From Tubiluchus corallicola (Eukaryota; Priapulida; Priapulimorpha; Priapulimorphida; Tubiluchidae): DNA of 62,000 bases. This document shows, in pieces, positions 12,701 through 27,700 of this stretch. A program made the position numbers and the translations under genes. A model generated the notes under the pieces. It saw only the letters and a program-made list of their open reading frames with translations, was not told the origin of the DNA and did not search any database. Location: the NCBI GenBank assembly GCA_030141605.1, contig JAQGDQ010000172.1, positions 1-62,000 on the forward strand, given 5' to 3'. The stretch's first letter is position 1. Each line of letters opens with the position of its first letter.

Positions 12701-15700
12701 ATGGCATTGCTGTCCGTTGTTCAGGCAAAACTTCCTGGTTCTGACTTTCTTCTAATGAAAGACAAGAAGATAAGTAAAATGATTACTTTCTCATAACTAG
12801 TATAACTTGATTTAACTACATCTACATTTAAAAACTTGTGTAACTTTGGATATTTACACTTTTTCAGCATTGACACTTTTCTGAATGACTTAGATCCTAT
12901 GCTTCAAGATAACCCCAAATGGAATGAACTAAAAAGAAATTACCTTTTCTTCAACAGTATGCTTGAGACAGCTAATAGAGACTTGGGAAGTGCACCAGGT
13001 ACATTAAAGCACTTAGGTCTAATTAACTGTCACACAGAGCTGGATAAGGCATAAACCGTGAGAAGAAAGAGCTCATGTAAGATAAACGTATGCTAGCCAA
13101 TGGTCCTTGTCACACAGATAATCCATTTGCCATGACCACCTGCTGAACCCTTTTTTTCGAGCCGCTTTGTGCACATCATAAGGTGCATTTATTGCTAAAT
13201 GAATTTAGCCATTAATTTTATTTGCTGTTAGGTATCTTTGATCATCACCAATTTGATAATTAGTGTATTTGAGCTTTTTACAGTACACAATTTATTTATA
13301 TCATAAGAATTCATAGCACAGTGGTCTCCCAAACATGAATAAGCAATTTTTTAAGCATGACATTTTACCAATACTGCAGCTATTATGATTTTCATAATGA
13401 AACAGTTCTTTAAAAGAAATGTGTTATTCTTTAATGAGCAAAATTACTCAAATATGCATGAATAAAATTTGCAATTAAAATGAATGTTTGACAACGAGCC
13501 ATTCTATACAATTATTTTAAACATATTATTTACCACTACATGTGAACATGAAATAGAACTATTACTGATAGGTTGATTAACTGATATGATTGTCTAACTA
13601 ACTGACAGACATATTAACTTCCTTGTTGACTGCATGCCTACAAGCTGTTTGTTTGGTTGACTAACTGCTAAGCAAAGCAATGAACAAGCCAGTCAGTTAT
13701 TCAGTCTGTTAGTTAGTCACTCTATTAAACAGTCAATTATTGTTCAAAAGTGTGGTATGCTATTCCATTCTTGTTTTATTGTTACCAGAATACATCATCC
13801 TTGTTAGTTCACCAGTAAATTTCTCTCGAGTCACTTCTACCCATTTATGGAGCTTGAGCGTTAACTCAACTTGTTTCACTTCTTATACCCAGAAAGTGAT
13901 CTTTTACCTACTGAATGGGCTCTTTTTTTCAATCTTGACTGCAACAGGAAATCGCAAATATAGCACATTTTTATATATTTTAATTTTATTAAGTGGTAAA
14001 ATATGTTTTTCAGATGTGAACATTACATTTTGGGAAGTTTTCAAAGATCCAGTTTTCGTGCAAGAGGAATTGGCGCAACTCTACAACCTGAGCGAAAGCA
14101 TTATTTCTACGCTTCTAAGAAGTCGCTTAAATCCAAGTTTCATTCGTAAAGCTACTGCCATTCGCAACAATGTACCTGATGAAGAAATTTTGGCATATAT
14201 TTGTCAAAATTTCGTCTCGATGTTTTATGTCATTCCGTCAAATGAAATTGATTTACGGAATATACTGGCCTTACGAGATGCCATCTGCAAAGACGCCAAA
14301 TCATTTCAAACTCAAATACAAGAACAACTTGATTATAGTGAAATAGATACACTTATTCAGCAATATGTGAGTAAATATGAACTTGTTATACTATAAAATG
14401 GGGTGAATAGGCACAGTGGAGTGAGTAGGGACAAAACCCGAGAAAAGTTATTAAAGCTCCTACTATACTGCACGAATAATCAATGTGCAGTTCATTATAA
14501 TTTTATTATCTGACTGATACATGTCAGCCAAGCATGGTTATCTACCAAAGACATTATGTCATTGTGAAGTCAGTCCTGATTGCCATGGCAGCCGTAAACC
14601 CAAGGCATATTAATAGGCAAAAAAAGTAATGGTAGTCTAAACTTTTATTGCACATGCTTAATCAGTAAGCCAGATGTGGTTATTTTGTAGCTGGCAGTTG
14701 AGTGACTTATCTTCAGTAATACCTCACCATTTTTTCCAGTTTGAGTCATTCTTCCTTTTTGTGAATTTTTGAGCAGTTTTAGACTTGGTTTGATAAAAAT
14801 AATGGGGTGAATGGGGACAACATGCATGCACATATAAATGACTCCCTGCTGGAGCATAATACGAGAAAGCAATGCCAAGAACAACACATTGCTATGAGCA
14901 AATTGTGGGAGCAAATTAGTGAATTTAGATGTTTGATGTTACCTAGGCGCAATGCTATCTAACCAAGCTTTGTAAATTTATCCTAGATGTCAAAGTGACT
15001 GAGTTTAAGACATGTTTTTACAAAACCTAAGTTGTGTCCCTTTTCACCTCATGTAATGCAAGATGGGTACACAAACGGAAAATAAGGCTGTCCCTATTCA
15101 TCCTAAAGTATGGGGCTGAAAGAGATACCAGTTTTTAAATAAAAAACAATGTACAATTTTTTTAATTATAACAATACATTCAAAAGATGGATTATGCAAG
15201 TGGCTATATAACTACCAAACACAATTTAGAATAAAAACTAGCAGAAGAATTACAGCAGTTTGAATGCAAAAACTGTCCCTATTCACCCCATTTTGCAGTA
15301 CTAATTTTTAACTACTTTAATTGAAATAAGTAAAAAGCCCGGAGAAATCTCCTCCATTGGCATGAAAAACACAAATAAGATTGTTTTCTTGTTGTTCATT
15401 GTAAGGCAAAAGATGTCCCAGTTTTAGAGAATTTAATTATATTATATTCATGCTGAAACAAAATAATTTGTGCACAGAATTGGGAGATATGTGAACTATG
15501 CGTAAACATACAGCACATTTGAATTTCTGTCCTATATTTTGAGGTCATTATTAAAAAAGACATTTTTTTCATTGGTTTTCCCATTGTTTTAATTGTAATT
15601 GGTAGCTTTGTGGCTTACTGTCTGACCTTTGATAGATGCCTATATTTATAACATGAAAAAATCAGTTGTTTAGTTTATGAGGTAAACAAATTCCTGCTCT

Positions 15701-18700
15701 GTCTGAATTTTTACTGTGTATTTCTTTTTGTTTAGCTTGACAATGCAAACAAAACGATTGCTAACGAGCGTATCAATTGGACACATGCGTTTGTTAATGC
15801 TCAACAGTTATTGAAGACTTTAACAAATTTCAGTGATGAATATGGTGAACTGATAGAAACACTTGCACAAATTAGTGTCACCGAAATGGTGCAAACGTTG
15901 GTAAACTCCTATGTGCACCAGACAACTAAGTATGTAAATTGTAGAAATCTATCTGAATGGGCTTAATTAATTAATTGCTTGACTTTAGATGTTAATCACC
16001 ATTATATGGTGGACCAGTTTTAAAAGTGAAAAGGTAGACATGCACATCAGGTACCGTGTTATTTGCAATATAAGATGAATGGTTCCTCGTTTTGCAGGCT
16101 AAGATTAAGAAAAAGCTTTAGGCTTCAGTTAGGCTTGCCATTAGTACATTTTCATATTATAAGTGCAGTAAAAAAGGTGTAACCTGCAATGACTTTTACG
16201 TTCAACATATAATATGTTGGCTGTTTTTAGAATGGACTTTGCTGGAAATAGGAGTGCCTTACATCCAAAAATTTTCCAAAAAATATGGTTTAGCTTCATA
16301 TAAGCAAAGTTTGAATTCAAATGTATCTGTATAATAATAATAATAATAATAATAATTGATTTGAAGAAACCAAAAAAACTTGAAATTTGGTTTTGAGATT
16401 TTATTATGTGTCTACATAATCAGCAAAGTAGTGTCACGTTGAAAAGCAGAAAACCAAGTGACCAAAACTACTGGTGAAATCACATAGGTGTGACAACAGG
16501 TTTAGAGATTATGCATTCATAAAGACTGTAGAAGCCAATGAAAATTTAAACAGTAAAGAGAAAGATTTAAGAATTTTAACAAGAGTACCTGAAGGTGGCA
16601 GCAAAATTCAAAAAAGTATGATGAAAATACAACATAAAATTTAAATTTAGAATAATTAAAATGATTTTTCTTCTGTCCAATAATAATAATAATAATAATA
16701 ATTAAAAATAATAATAATAGCAATATTAATAATAATAATAAATTATTACTAATCCACGAGGTATTACTTGTTCATTACTGATAAAAAACTTGTCTCAAGG
16801 TTAGAATTTTGATGGTCAGGCACTATATTAATTTTATGGTCATAACTCATTATTCATAGCATCTCCAAAATTTCATATAAACAATGTCGATGAATGTAAT
16901 TATTAATTTGTTAAGCATGAATCTGTTGTTGTTAACCTCTGTAAAGCATTTTGCATTCTGTTTTCTCGCCTTACACAATGCGCACATCTACAAACCACAG
17001 TGTTGCAAACTGGGGGCTTCAAATTTGTTGGCACGTGATGTGTGTAGTGACGTAGTTGTAAAGCACTTAACCACAAAACTTGTGCGCGCCTTTAAAAATC
17101 GCTTCCGAGTACAAAAAAGAAGTTCACAGGCTATAGTTTACTGCAGTCATTGAAATATTTGGCCAAAATACTAAAACAAAAAATTAATCGTGTTATCGAA
17201 TTACAAGAACAAGTTTGTAATCTAATTACAAAATTTCAAAATCGCCGATCACTAGCCACTATGCCAGTTAATGTATTAAGGTTCATTTTCTAATGGTAGC
17301 TATGATTATAGATTTGTATAGGATGTTTAACTGTGTATGTACAGTCACACATGTTTTCATTTATTTGTTTCAGTGATGAGGCTATCACTCATTATGCGCA
17401 GCTTGTTCTAGAAGCTTATTTAGGCAAGGATCATGCACTGTTGACAATTGATAAAGTAGACTTAGCAATACAAATTTTACAGAGTATTGTTGACAAAAGA
17501 AATGGTAAGAGTCATTTTGAATAAATTGATATGCAGTAGGCGCTGCTTAATAGACTCACAGTTAATAGACTCAATCGCTTAATTGACTCAAAAACACCTG
17601 GAATGGGCCGCTTCTATTCAAATACACAAAAACTGTCAGTAATTGACTCAAGTAACTCCTCATAATTGACTCAATATTTTTCTTTCACCTACTTAAAATA
17701 AGATATTTGTATGTGCCTTTCCTACTTTTATGTGAGCTTTACTTCTTTTTTATGCACTATATATGGAGAAACAATCATGTTAAGTACCGTTTTGTTTATG
17801 AGCAGGTACATTTATCGTGCACTAATACGGTAGAGTAGCGGTTTTGCATTGAATCTGTTACCCGCTCGCCCAGTGTTACCCAAAGAATTTCTGGAAGCTA
17901 AGCATTTAATCACTTGCCTAGTGGTTTCCTTTTGATGCTCTCGTTGCAAATCACGCTTTCGGGCTTAATGAGTTAACAGTCAAAGATGCAGGTACAGTAA
18001 TCAGCTGGTATTCCTTGTGACTTACAAGAGTAAACATCGTACTGCAAATAAGGGCAATGTAAGTGAGCAGACGATTTAGAACTATTTTAGTCACACACAA
18101 CAACAGATTTTCAATGTTTCGCAAGAAAATGAAGCAGCAGACTTTGAAGGAATTTTTGTAATTTCTGCAAATAAACAGACTTGTGTGATTTCGAAAAGTA
18201 TACTTTTTAATTTATTGCTAATTCACTTATATAAATTAATAATTTAAAATATTTTTTTAAATTTTTAACTGCACAAAAGAATTTAGGCATTACTTCGTTT
18301 CTAAAATTCATTAAAAACCTTTGCAGTGCATAGTAAACTGATACATCTGTACCTATAATACTACACCCATCGGTTAATAGGTTCAGTTGGTTAATTGGGT
18401 CAAAACACGTCGGTCCCACGTGAGTCTATTAAGTGGGGTTTACTGTATTGGTATTAAGTGTGATGGATTCGATGAATTACAGTCAGTTATGCAATTACGG
18501 CGAGCTCGACAGTTTGGTCACTTTTTTATGTAGTTTTTTAATTTTCAAGTATTTTTTGTTTGTAAGTTAACTGGTGTGTTAAATTGTCAACTTTTTTGCA
18601 TATATGTTTTTTAGCTGTCTGCTTAAAATTCTTTATCGTCCAATGTTTCTTTAATATAATACACTCATTTATACTATGTAAACAAATGAACAAACTGTGG

Positions 18701-21700
18701 TTGTTGCAGTAAATCTGATGTATTTCTTGTTTAAATTTGTTCAATATTTCGACATACTGCACATTGTAATTTTTGGCTTTATATTTTTGAAGGGGACATA
18801 ATGTTGAAATATTGGATAAATTTAAACAAAACAAAAAATGCACCAGATTTACTGCAACAAGCGAGGTTTTTTCATGTGTTTACATAGTATAATTCAGTAT
18901 GAAAACTGCAGAACCTTTCCAACTAGTTAAAGCGTTAATACACTCATCATTCATGAACTGATCTCATTGTTCGGTTTTTTGCACGTGAACAAGCGTTGTT
19001 TTTTTGAATTTATTCTGTTGCATTCAGATTCCGCTTCTCAAATTTGAATGCTGCTGTGTGTACAAACTTCTTTGTTTTTATAGTATTATTCCAACTGTTA
19101 TTATTTTTATAATTTAAGTTTGTTGATATAATGCAACAAATGTTGGAAAACTGACACTAAACTGTCTGATAGGTATTTACAACTTGTATATTGCATAATA
19201 TAAGCAATATTTTGATGCTAAACACATTTGTTAGATAGAATCCAGAACCATTAGCTAAACAGCAAAACGTTACTATTAATTTTTTTTTACTAAGTTATTT
19301 TTCTAGTTATGCTTTCTTTATAGGTTGAAATCTTTGTCATTTTGCATAGCGGTTTTTACTTAAGTAACACATTCACATTTTTTAGCTTTATTGGCCAATT
19401 GGTTAGAAATATTTCACAGCGTTTCCAATTACGAGGCTGCAAAGAATGCCATGCAGATTGTCACTGATCCGGAGAACTTAGCGGTAATAACTAATTTAAT
19501 ATTTTATAAATAAAATTGTCTATGTCTTTCGGATTGTGTGCTCAGCTTTTCAGGAAACTAACTAGTGCATGACAGATTAATTATCTAACTCTTGATGCAA
19601 CATTATATCTTTATAATTCAACTATGTAACCTTGAAATACTGGACTCTTATCTTGGCTGGTTCCTTTACTTGTTACTTTAGCCCACTTGACCGACTCATG
19701 TTGTTCTTCTGGACAAGTTTGATTCAATATCAATACTGCAATCTCTTGCTTGCCAAAAATCAGCTACTAGGTTGAGCCATTTTAACTCTTTTTAATGAAA
19801 GATGGTCTCAAAATTTTCCAGAGTTTAGCAAGAGATTGTATACCAAATGCTGATAGTTTGCTTCATTCGTGGTTCATTTGCTTCTTTGGATACCAATGTT
19901 GGATACCAAATGCTGATAGTTTGCTTCGTTTGTGATTCATTTATTTCTTTGGATACTAAGTACCAACATTAGAGTACTTGTTTTGCTGGGCATTGTTTTT
20001 ATGTTTACCATGGGCATTCCCACATGCAGAACACTTGCTTGTAACTTCGATTTTTCTCAGGCCTCTTATCAGTGAAGTTCTTTATCGTGAAATTTGTTTT
20101 CCTCTTCAAAATGAACTTACAAACTCACTCTTTTCAAAAAAAGAACACCACTTGTTAACTGGCATATTGGTTGGAAGAATTCTGTTTTATAGGCCTTTCA
20201 GGATTTCAGATTTTCGTCTGATGCCCTTAGGCCACTGACATTGTTTAGGAAGCACTCTGTAGTAAAAAAGTTTTGGCATGAATCTGAATTTTTTGTATTT
20301 TGTTTACAAAGTTTTACTTTCTTAATTGAGATCAAGCTGCTATGATACATGTTATGAAATTACCCATAAAACATTGTTTAAATGCTGTATGATAGCTAAC
20401 ACTTTGTTTTCTTTATCCGTTGTACTGAGATAGCATGAGTTGATAGTTTTTTAATTTTTTAGATTCTGCTGAAGAAAAAAGATGAACCTGAAGACATCTT
20501 GTGTTCTGAAGTTATGGTATCCTCGTTGCTTAATAAGACTGACATTGATCAAGCTATTATGGACATTACCTGTAACCAATTGTACCTGGATTATGTATCT
20601 TCTTTGCTTGATAACAGTATTATAACTGAATCGGTTAGTGCCCTTCTTTTTTATTTGTTTATTTATTCCATTTATTTGTACATAAGAATTACAGTCAATA
20701 CAAATTATGAAATATAACAAGATAATAAGAAAAGAGAAAACTATAGGACAAATTAATGGGAGCTCAGCAGTTATCTTTGCTCTGATGGGTATTCTTGTCG
20801 GCTACTGTACAGGTCATGTGTGCTAGAAGTGTTGATGTAATTTTTTTTAAATGAATTTTAAGTGCATTGAGTGAATAAGCTTGTGTTACCATCATTCTTT
20901 TATAGAGCAATGAACTTGCTGTGTGCATAAGATTTTTTGTATGATACAGATTGCTGCTTATATCAAATGCAAACTCAAACTTTGAACATAATTAAGGATT
21001 AGTTTTGGTTGTCTTGCTGAAAGTCTTAATATTCTTCAACTGTAAAATATTTGCATTTTAATACTGGTAATGTTTCAGTTTCAAAGGTTGATCTCTTCTG
21101 ACTTGAACTTCACTGATTATGGTGAATATATACCATTTTCTGATTTACATGGCATCGTCTTGAAAGTAGAAAACCTGCTTGCATCATTTGACAGCTATTC
21201 ACCATTCTTTGTCTATTATCATGAGGCAGAATCAAACTACAATTCAAGGATTTATTCAAAAGCTGTATCTGCTTACGACTTTTCACAGTAAGAGTTCTTA
21301 GTTCTTTTATTAGCAATATGTGATCTAGCTATTGTATTAAGTTGCTAAGATGTGGTGTTAGAGCTATATGTAGTATTATTTTTCACATGTGCAGTGTCCA
21401 AAATTATTTGCTTGTATAATTACAAAACCTACTGTGTGTGGAAGTTTTTGTGTAATATTAATTATTTCTTGTAAATTTACAGTATGAGTGTGGCAACATT
21501 AGAACTTGGACCTATTGCAGAAAACAATAGTGATGTTTGGGCTGTAGCAGGACCACTCATGGATATTTTTAAAGATGTAGTTCTTGTGATTAGAACACAT
21601 ATGAGTAATTATAAAGGTGGGCAAATGATCAAATGGAAAAGTTTCTAAATTATATTACTAACTGATACATTAGGTGCCGCTTAATAGACTCACTTTGGGA

Positions 21701-24700
21701 TGGAGGTGTTTCGGCCCAATTAACTGACTTATATAATTAGTCATGGGTGTAGCCTATTAGTACTATAGAAGTATGAGTCATGACTCATCCCCTTAGTAAA
21801 TAAAGTGTTTTATTTTAAGTACGTGAAGGAAAATATTGAGTCAATTATGCTGAGTTGTTTGAGTCAATTACCAGTTGTTTATGAGTTAATTAAGCGACTG
21901 ATTCTATTAACCATGAGTCTAGTAAACAGTGCCTGCTGCATATGCATAAAATAATTAAATAAGTTCCTTGCAGCATACGTTAGTAATGTGTCTGTAAAAT
22001 GGCCTTTTGTTAAAACATTTTTACATTTTCTCAATAGGTCAGAAGGAGTATTTTGAAGAATTAGTGATGTCTGGCGACGGCGCTGAAATTGTTCGAAATT
22101 CTTTAGAAATGCTGATTGACCCAAAAAAGGTTTGAGCTTCATTATAATACTTGATTTTACAAGGAGTTTTGGCGCTATTACACTTTCACACCGCCTAGCT
22201 TTTTCTAGGTTATTGCTCGTTTCTAGGCTCGTACGTCATCATTCTATTATTCTTACGTCATCAGTGAATGTTTCCGCTAATCTAATTGTAATTTAATCAT
22301 ATATTTAGGTATAATTACCAATAATTACGCTGTATTCACAGTTCTACACCTATACAGGGCGTATCGCCATCTTGTTTGTGTGTGTAGTCACGTGACGAAT
22401 TTCGTAATAGTTTATGCATTATCAGGGCCTAGCTTAAAAGCACGTGACACACTTTCATCTTCACCGCATTTACGAAATAAAGAAAAAACCTTTACTTTTT
22501 TTATAATCTAATAGTAATAATACTACAGTAATAAATAAATTTAATGATAAATAACTGTAGTCGTCTAAAATAATTTCCCGCGATACGATACAAACTCCCG
22601 TTGCTGCAACCCTAATAATCATAAATTATGCGAAGAAACTAAAAATACATGTTAAGGGCCACATCGTCACTGCGCGAGAGCGATTGCGCATTAGTGGTGT
22701 AAACACAGTTATGCACGTGGAGCTTTTTGCATAATGGCGGCGATAAGTAATGTATGATTTTAATCTGGAATTATAAAGCGTAAAAAGCAATAATATTATG
22801 GGAATATGGTGTATATTACGCCTGTTGGTCTGCTTTCTGGCCTGCAGGCGTGAAAAGAACCAATAGGCCAGGAAAAGCTAGGCGGTGCGAAAGTGTAATA
22901 GCGCCGGAGTTTTTAACAAATGAGTAAAATGTGTATTGTTACGCTACTGAAGTTAACTCCAGATAAATAGTGAATGGACATTAATGCAGAATGTTTTGAC
23001 AAATGTTTGTTCAAATGTCGATTCATTTCATATTTAACATATACGTTATAGTGCAGCATTATTTAAATTAAAGTTGAATAGCTAAAACACTTTTCCTAAT
23101 TTGTGTAGGCTAAATTACTGGAGCAGCGGCTCAGTTTTACTAACCCGGAGTATGTGCTGTGTGACAGTCTGGTTCTAGACCATGATCTTAAGATGGATCT
23201 TTCATCAGTACGAAAGTTTTTCTGTGATCCAGCATATAGTTATAAATATTATTACTTGTCAAGTGAGCAGGCAATGGAAAGATTGTCTGAAAAGGTAAAA
23301 ACACACACACACACATATATATATTACAGTTGCTATTTCATTTCAAGTATTTCAAATAAGAAAAAAGTTGTCTCTTTAACTAGATATTCTCAATTTTGTG
23401 TTTGTCGATTTCTGTTGGAAATTTTTCGTTTTAAGAATTCTAAAAATGGGTCTGTATTATTGGACATAATGCATTGCTGTCTTTTTCTAGACCGTGTAGT
23501 TGCTGTTCGCAGATTCAAGGTACTAAGAGTTCATGAAAAACTCCAATCTTCTAAACAAAGATTGAGTAGTAGTTTGTTTTTAGTGATGTTTAGTGGTTGA
23601 TAGAGTGAATGACAGTTTTTTCTGCAATCTAGTGTATATTTTGCAATAATTTTGCTTGCAATTACAGCCTAAGTTTGTGTGTTATTCATAAATTTCCATT
23701 TGGTTGGTGCTGCTGTATATTCACATTGATGTTTACAAAATCAGTTTAGTGTGCGGTAAGTCAGTTATAATCTATCTTTCCTTTTCAGTTGAGTAATTTG
23801 GAAGTTTGGAATAATGCACAATTGAATGAGTCTTTTGATTGGGTTGGTTTGCTTTCTAATCTACATCGTACATTGACCATTCTTGTGGATTTGCTGCATG
23901 ACGATGATTTTGGTATTTATGATTGGTCCGTTAGTGATGATGTAGACAAAATTGTGCTTCACTGGATGGATAGGTTGACAAATGCGAGTACAGCATGGGA
24001 AAGGTGACAAAATTATTATGTTTTTTTGCAGTTATTACAAGGGTTGTCATTTTGCTTTTGTTTTAAGTAATAGCAACTCAGTAATAGGGTAAGTACAAAT
24101 ATACCACAGTAACATAAAAAATTCAAAAAGTAAAATAGTAGATCATAATGTGCACAATGATTAAATAGTCTGAAAAATGCCTGCACATGATCAGGTCATA
24201 TGAATTCATTAGTCACTAGTGATCTTGCTAATAAGAATAAAATTAAAATAAGAGTTTTCTTTAAACAACATAGATTTCGGAAAATTTTTTATTAAAAACA
24301 CCATTGTCAGTGATAAATCTAAAGTTATATAATAGGAAGAAAATTAGAATAAAAAGTAAATTTTCTGCACACAGCTGTCAGCATAAAACAAGAGAGTATC
24401 AAAATGCATTAAAGTGCCGACTTACTAATCTAATACTTTTGTGTTTTACTGTTACAGTTGGTTAAAGTTTCATAGAGAAATAAAGGTTATAAAAACCGCA
24501 ATGCAGCTATGTGTATAAAGTAAATTGACTACTGATCTATTTAATTATTGCCTAATTCAAATTCAAATTCAGTTTATTTCACCAGCAGACAAGCAAACTA
24601 AAATAATACAAATACATGTACAATTTTTCTGTGTAATTGAACAACAACAAAAAATTTCTGACTCCCTAAACATACTATATTAAAGTGTTCAATTTTCCTG

Positions 24701-27700
24701 CATGGTAGCTAATAAAGGGGACCTTGTTAAGCCACCACGGAATGTGAAGTAAAGAATGAAGATGATAAGAGAAGAGGAGATAAAGAAGAGCTATGGTGCA
24801 GTTAGTAGAAAGAAAATGGAAAGAAAGAAGTAAAAAAAATAAGAAAACAATCACCATGTTCAGATTAGCTGCAAATGATTTTTGACAAACCCTCGGTGGA
24901 TGCTATATGACTGATACGAATCACCAGGCAAATAAATTGTTCACTATTAGACATAGGACAGAAATATTTGATGTTTCTGAGATTTTTTAAAAATACAAAT
25001 TTTTGTCTTATTAGTTTTTGTCTTTTAGAATTGGTGATGACACTGTTCTTCTACTGCAAGAAGTTGATAATGCACTTAAAGGATTACGAGAATGGGAAGA
25101 CGTAAAACGTGAGATCATACGCTTTCAATTTTTGTCAGACCATGCAAACAAAGTTTATCGCAATTATTTAGGTTAGTATCCAAAGCATCTTTAAATTTAT
25201 ATAATGGATTAATGAGATGTTTCATTTGTTTAAATTATTAGCATAAATTGTACTTTTTAAAGAGTGATTTGCCTGATGACCAAATTACCTTATTCATACT
25301 GTGTAACATAACATTTAAAGATGTGGACACACTCATTTCAGTTTTGTTAGTTTTAAAACTGGCACTTCATTTTCAATTATTAAAAAATATCATATACAAC
25401 TAGAAGGGCAGTGTTTTGTAATGTGATAATTAATTGATAGTGTGCCATAAGTTCTTTTTTTTATTTTTACAGATCCTGCTTTTGATAATGTGGTAGCAAA
25501 TAGTGCAACACTTTCCGATATAATTCAGGAGTTTGCAAATTTATCAGCATCTGTTGCCCAACAAGCTTTCTGGTCTGTATTTATCTCTCCCAAGCCAATT
25601 TTAGCTGCTCTAGAACCACAGTCTTATAGTAATTTGTGCACCAATGCAAGTTTGAAGGATGTGTTTGAATTTGACAACAGAGACACCGCTGCACAAGAGT
25701 TGACTCAAAAGCTGTGTGAGCACATCTCAGAGATTAGAGAAGAGCTTTTTGGAAATGAAACTATGCAGGAATACTATAAACTGGTATCGTTTTTGGAATT
25801 ATGTCTTACTTTAAAAGGAATTATTGTCTATATTTTTAAATATTCCCGTATCTTATATACATGTATGTGATAGAAACTATCTAGATTCTAAATTCATTTA
25901 CCAGATTCTAAATTCATTTGCTACATTGAAAAACACCATCCATTACTTGGCTTATCTTTAATGGCTGAAGTCAATGCAAAATACAGAGCTGGCACATGTA
26001 TGGCAGATTCTTTTACTAACTTCTACACAGTTAGTTTGTTAGTACCACTTTTGTGTTAACTATTAGAATGCGCTTGTGTTTTGTTTAACACCAACTTATA
26101 TAACCTAATAACATGTATGCAATGTGTACATATGCCACACAGTACAGATTAGAGACTTGATTGACTGCTAGTTTTCTTTAGAACCTTTAGTCATTCTATT
26201 TCTATTGTGATAATTTAATACATTTATCTGTCTCATTTATATCATGAATATGGAAATAAATGCACATTTTGAATTTGAATCTGAATTTAGTCGAGGTTTA
26301 TTGGCTCTGATTGCTAATTGGCTAAGTGAAGATATGAAAAGCTATGAATTGCAAAATTTTTGCAGCCTTTAACAAAAAATGCAGGAGTTTCCAATCCTGT
26401 GCATTACCATGTTATTCTTTGCCCTAGTTCAGTAATTCTGTTAAAAGAGCCATGTTATATAACTTTAAGAACTAAAACTACATATGTGTGTACTGATTTT
26501 TTTATGTTCTGTTTAAATAGCAGAATAACTTTTCTTTCGCTATATTAGTTGGATGGTACTCTTAATACCACGTTCGTGAAAGTCAATTGGACAAGTGTTG
26601 TTAAGAGCATAACTGAGTACTCTGACTATTCCGACATGGGTAATTCTGTTCAAAAGCTGTTGCAGTTTCTTTCTAAGGTATTTGCAAGATTTTTTTTGTG
26701 ATGAAACTATAGATTAGTTGCCATTATCAAATCAGAAGAGAAGAAACATTCCATTCAGAAACTTTGGCTTGGAAAAAACAAATTAAAATTCAACAGGCAT
26801 TTTTCCAAAGTAAACCTATTTGTGACGTTGTCAACACTTGAATGCTGTCACACTTATTCCAGATTTGTTAAACTGAATAACTCATACATTTGCCAGGGTT
26901 TTTTTTGAACTTTTTCATTAATTATTAATTTCAAATATTTTGCAGATAGTTGCAACTGCAGCTGCTTCTATTCTTAAGCAAATCAAACTTACTAACGATT
27001 TTTTTCATGTTTTTAGGTTAACACATCGATTTTGAGAGAGGCTGTTCAACAGTATGACCTTTACTATCAGCCAGTTAAATCAGAGTAAGTACTTAACATT
27101 TTGTATGTAATAACATATACATGTATCTGACATTTTATAGATTAGAAGTATGTGTAAACATTTATATTGCATCATTAGTTAACAACAGTAAAAAATATTT
27201 AGTTTTAATTACGTAAATTGGTCATATTCATAGTAATTTTATGGTATCAGTAGTATTTTTTGTAGTGCACAGAATTGTCAGAAAAAATATAATTACCTGT
27301 CTTATAGCAGCTGGTATTCTTTGCAGTCCATATCACTAGCTAACAAAGATTCAAAGCACTGATATTTGATAAGCTGTAGACATGCATTTATGTAGTGATG
27401 ATCCATTTTCATTTGCGTCATTAGTTACCGAATTGTGGCATTTGTCTCTTCATTATTATTTATGCTCAATTTTTCATAATTTTAGGGATTTGCTGAAACG
27501 ACTAGATGAGATTATTCCTAACGTAGCAAAACATTTTCAATCCGTGAATAGGACGAATCAAGTTTACGACTATGCTAAACTGGCTAGTCGCAGTCTTGCT
27601 GTGCTTGTGCATGTAATGAATGAAAAGCTAAATGATCTAATAGGTAATACCGCACGTAATAGAAATGTTATTAAAATTATTTCTGTGCAGAATGCATTTT

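Noticed and set aside
13740-14013. Left part of the open frame that includes exon U2ab
   Set aside because: A strong acceptor (tttttcag) at 14006-14013 gives the phase-1 start shared by all a exons. The upstream part is hydrophobic intron sequence that happens to stay open and could be mistaken for a TM segment.
16884-17153. Open frame of 89 codons in the U2 c/d intron
   Set aside because: No similarity to any repeat module, no acceptor or donor in phase with its neighbours, and the gene reads continuously without it.
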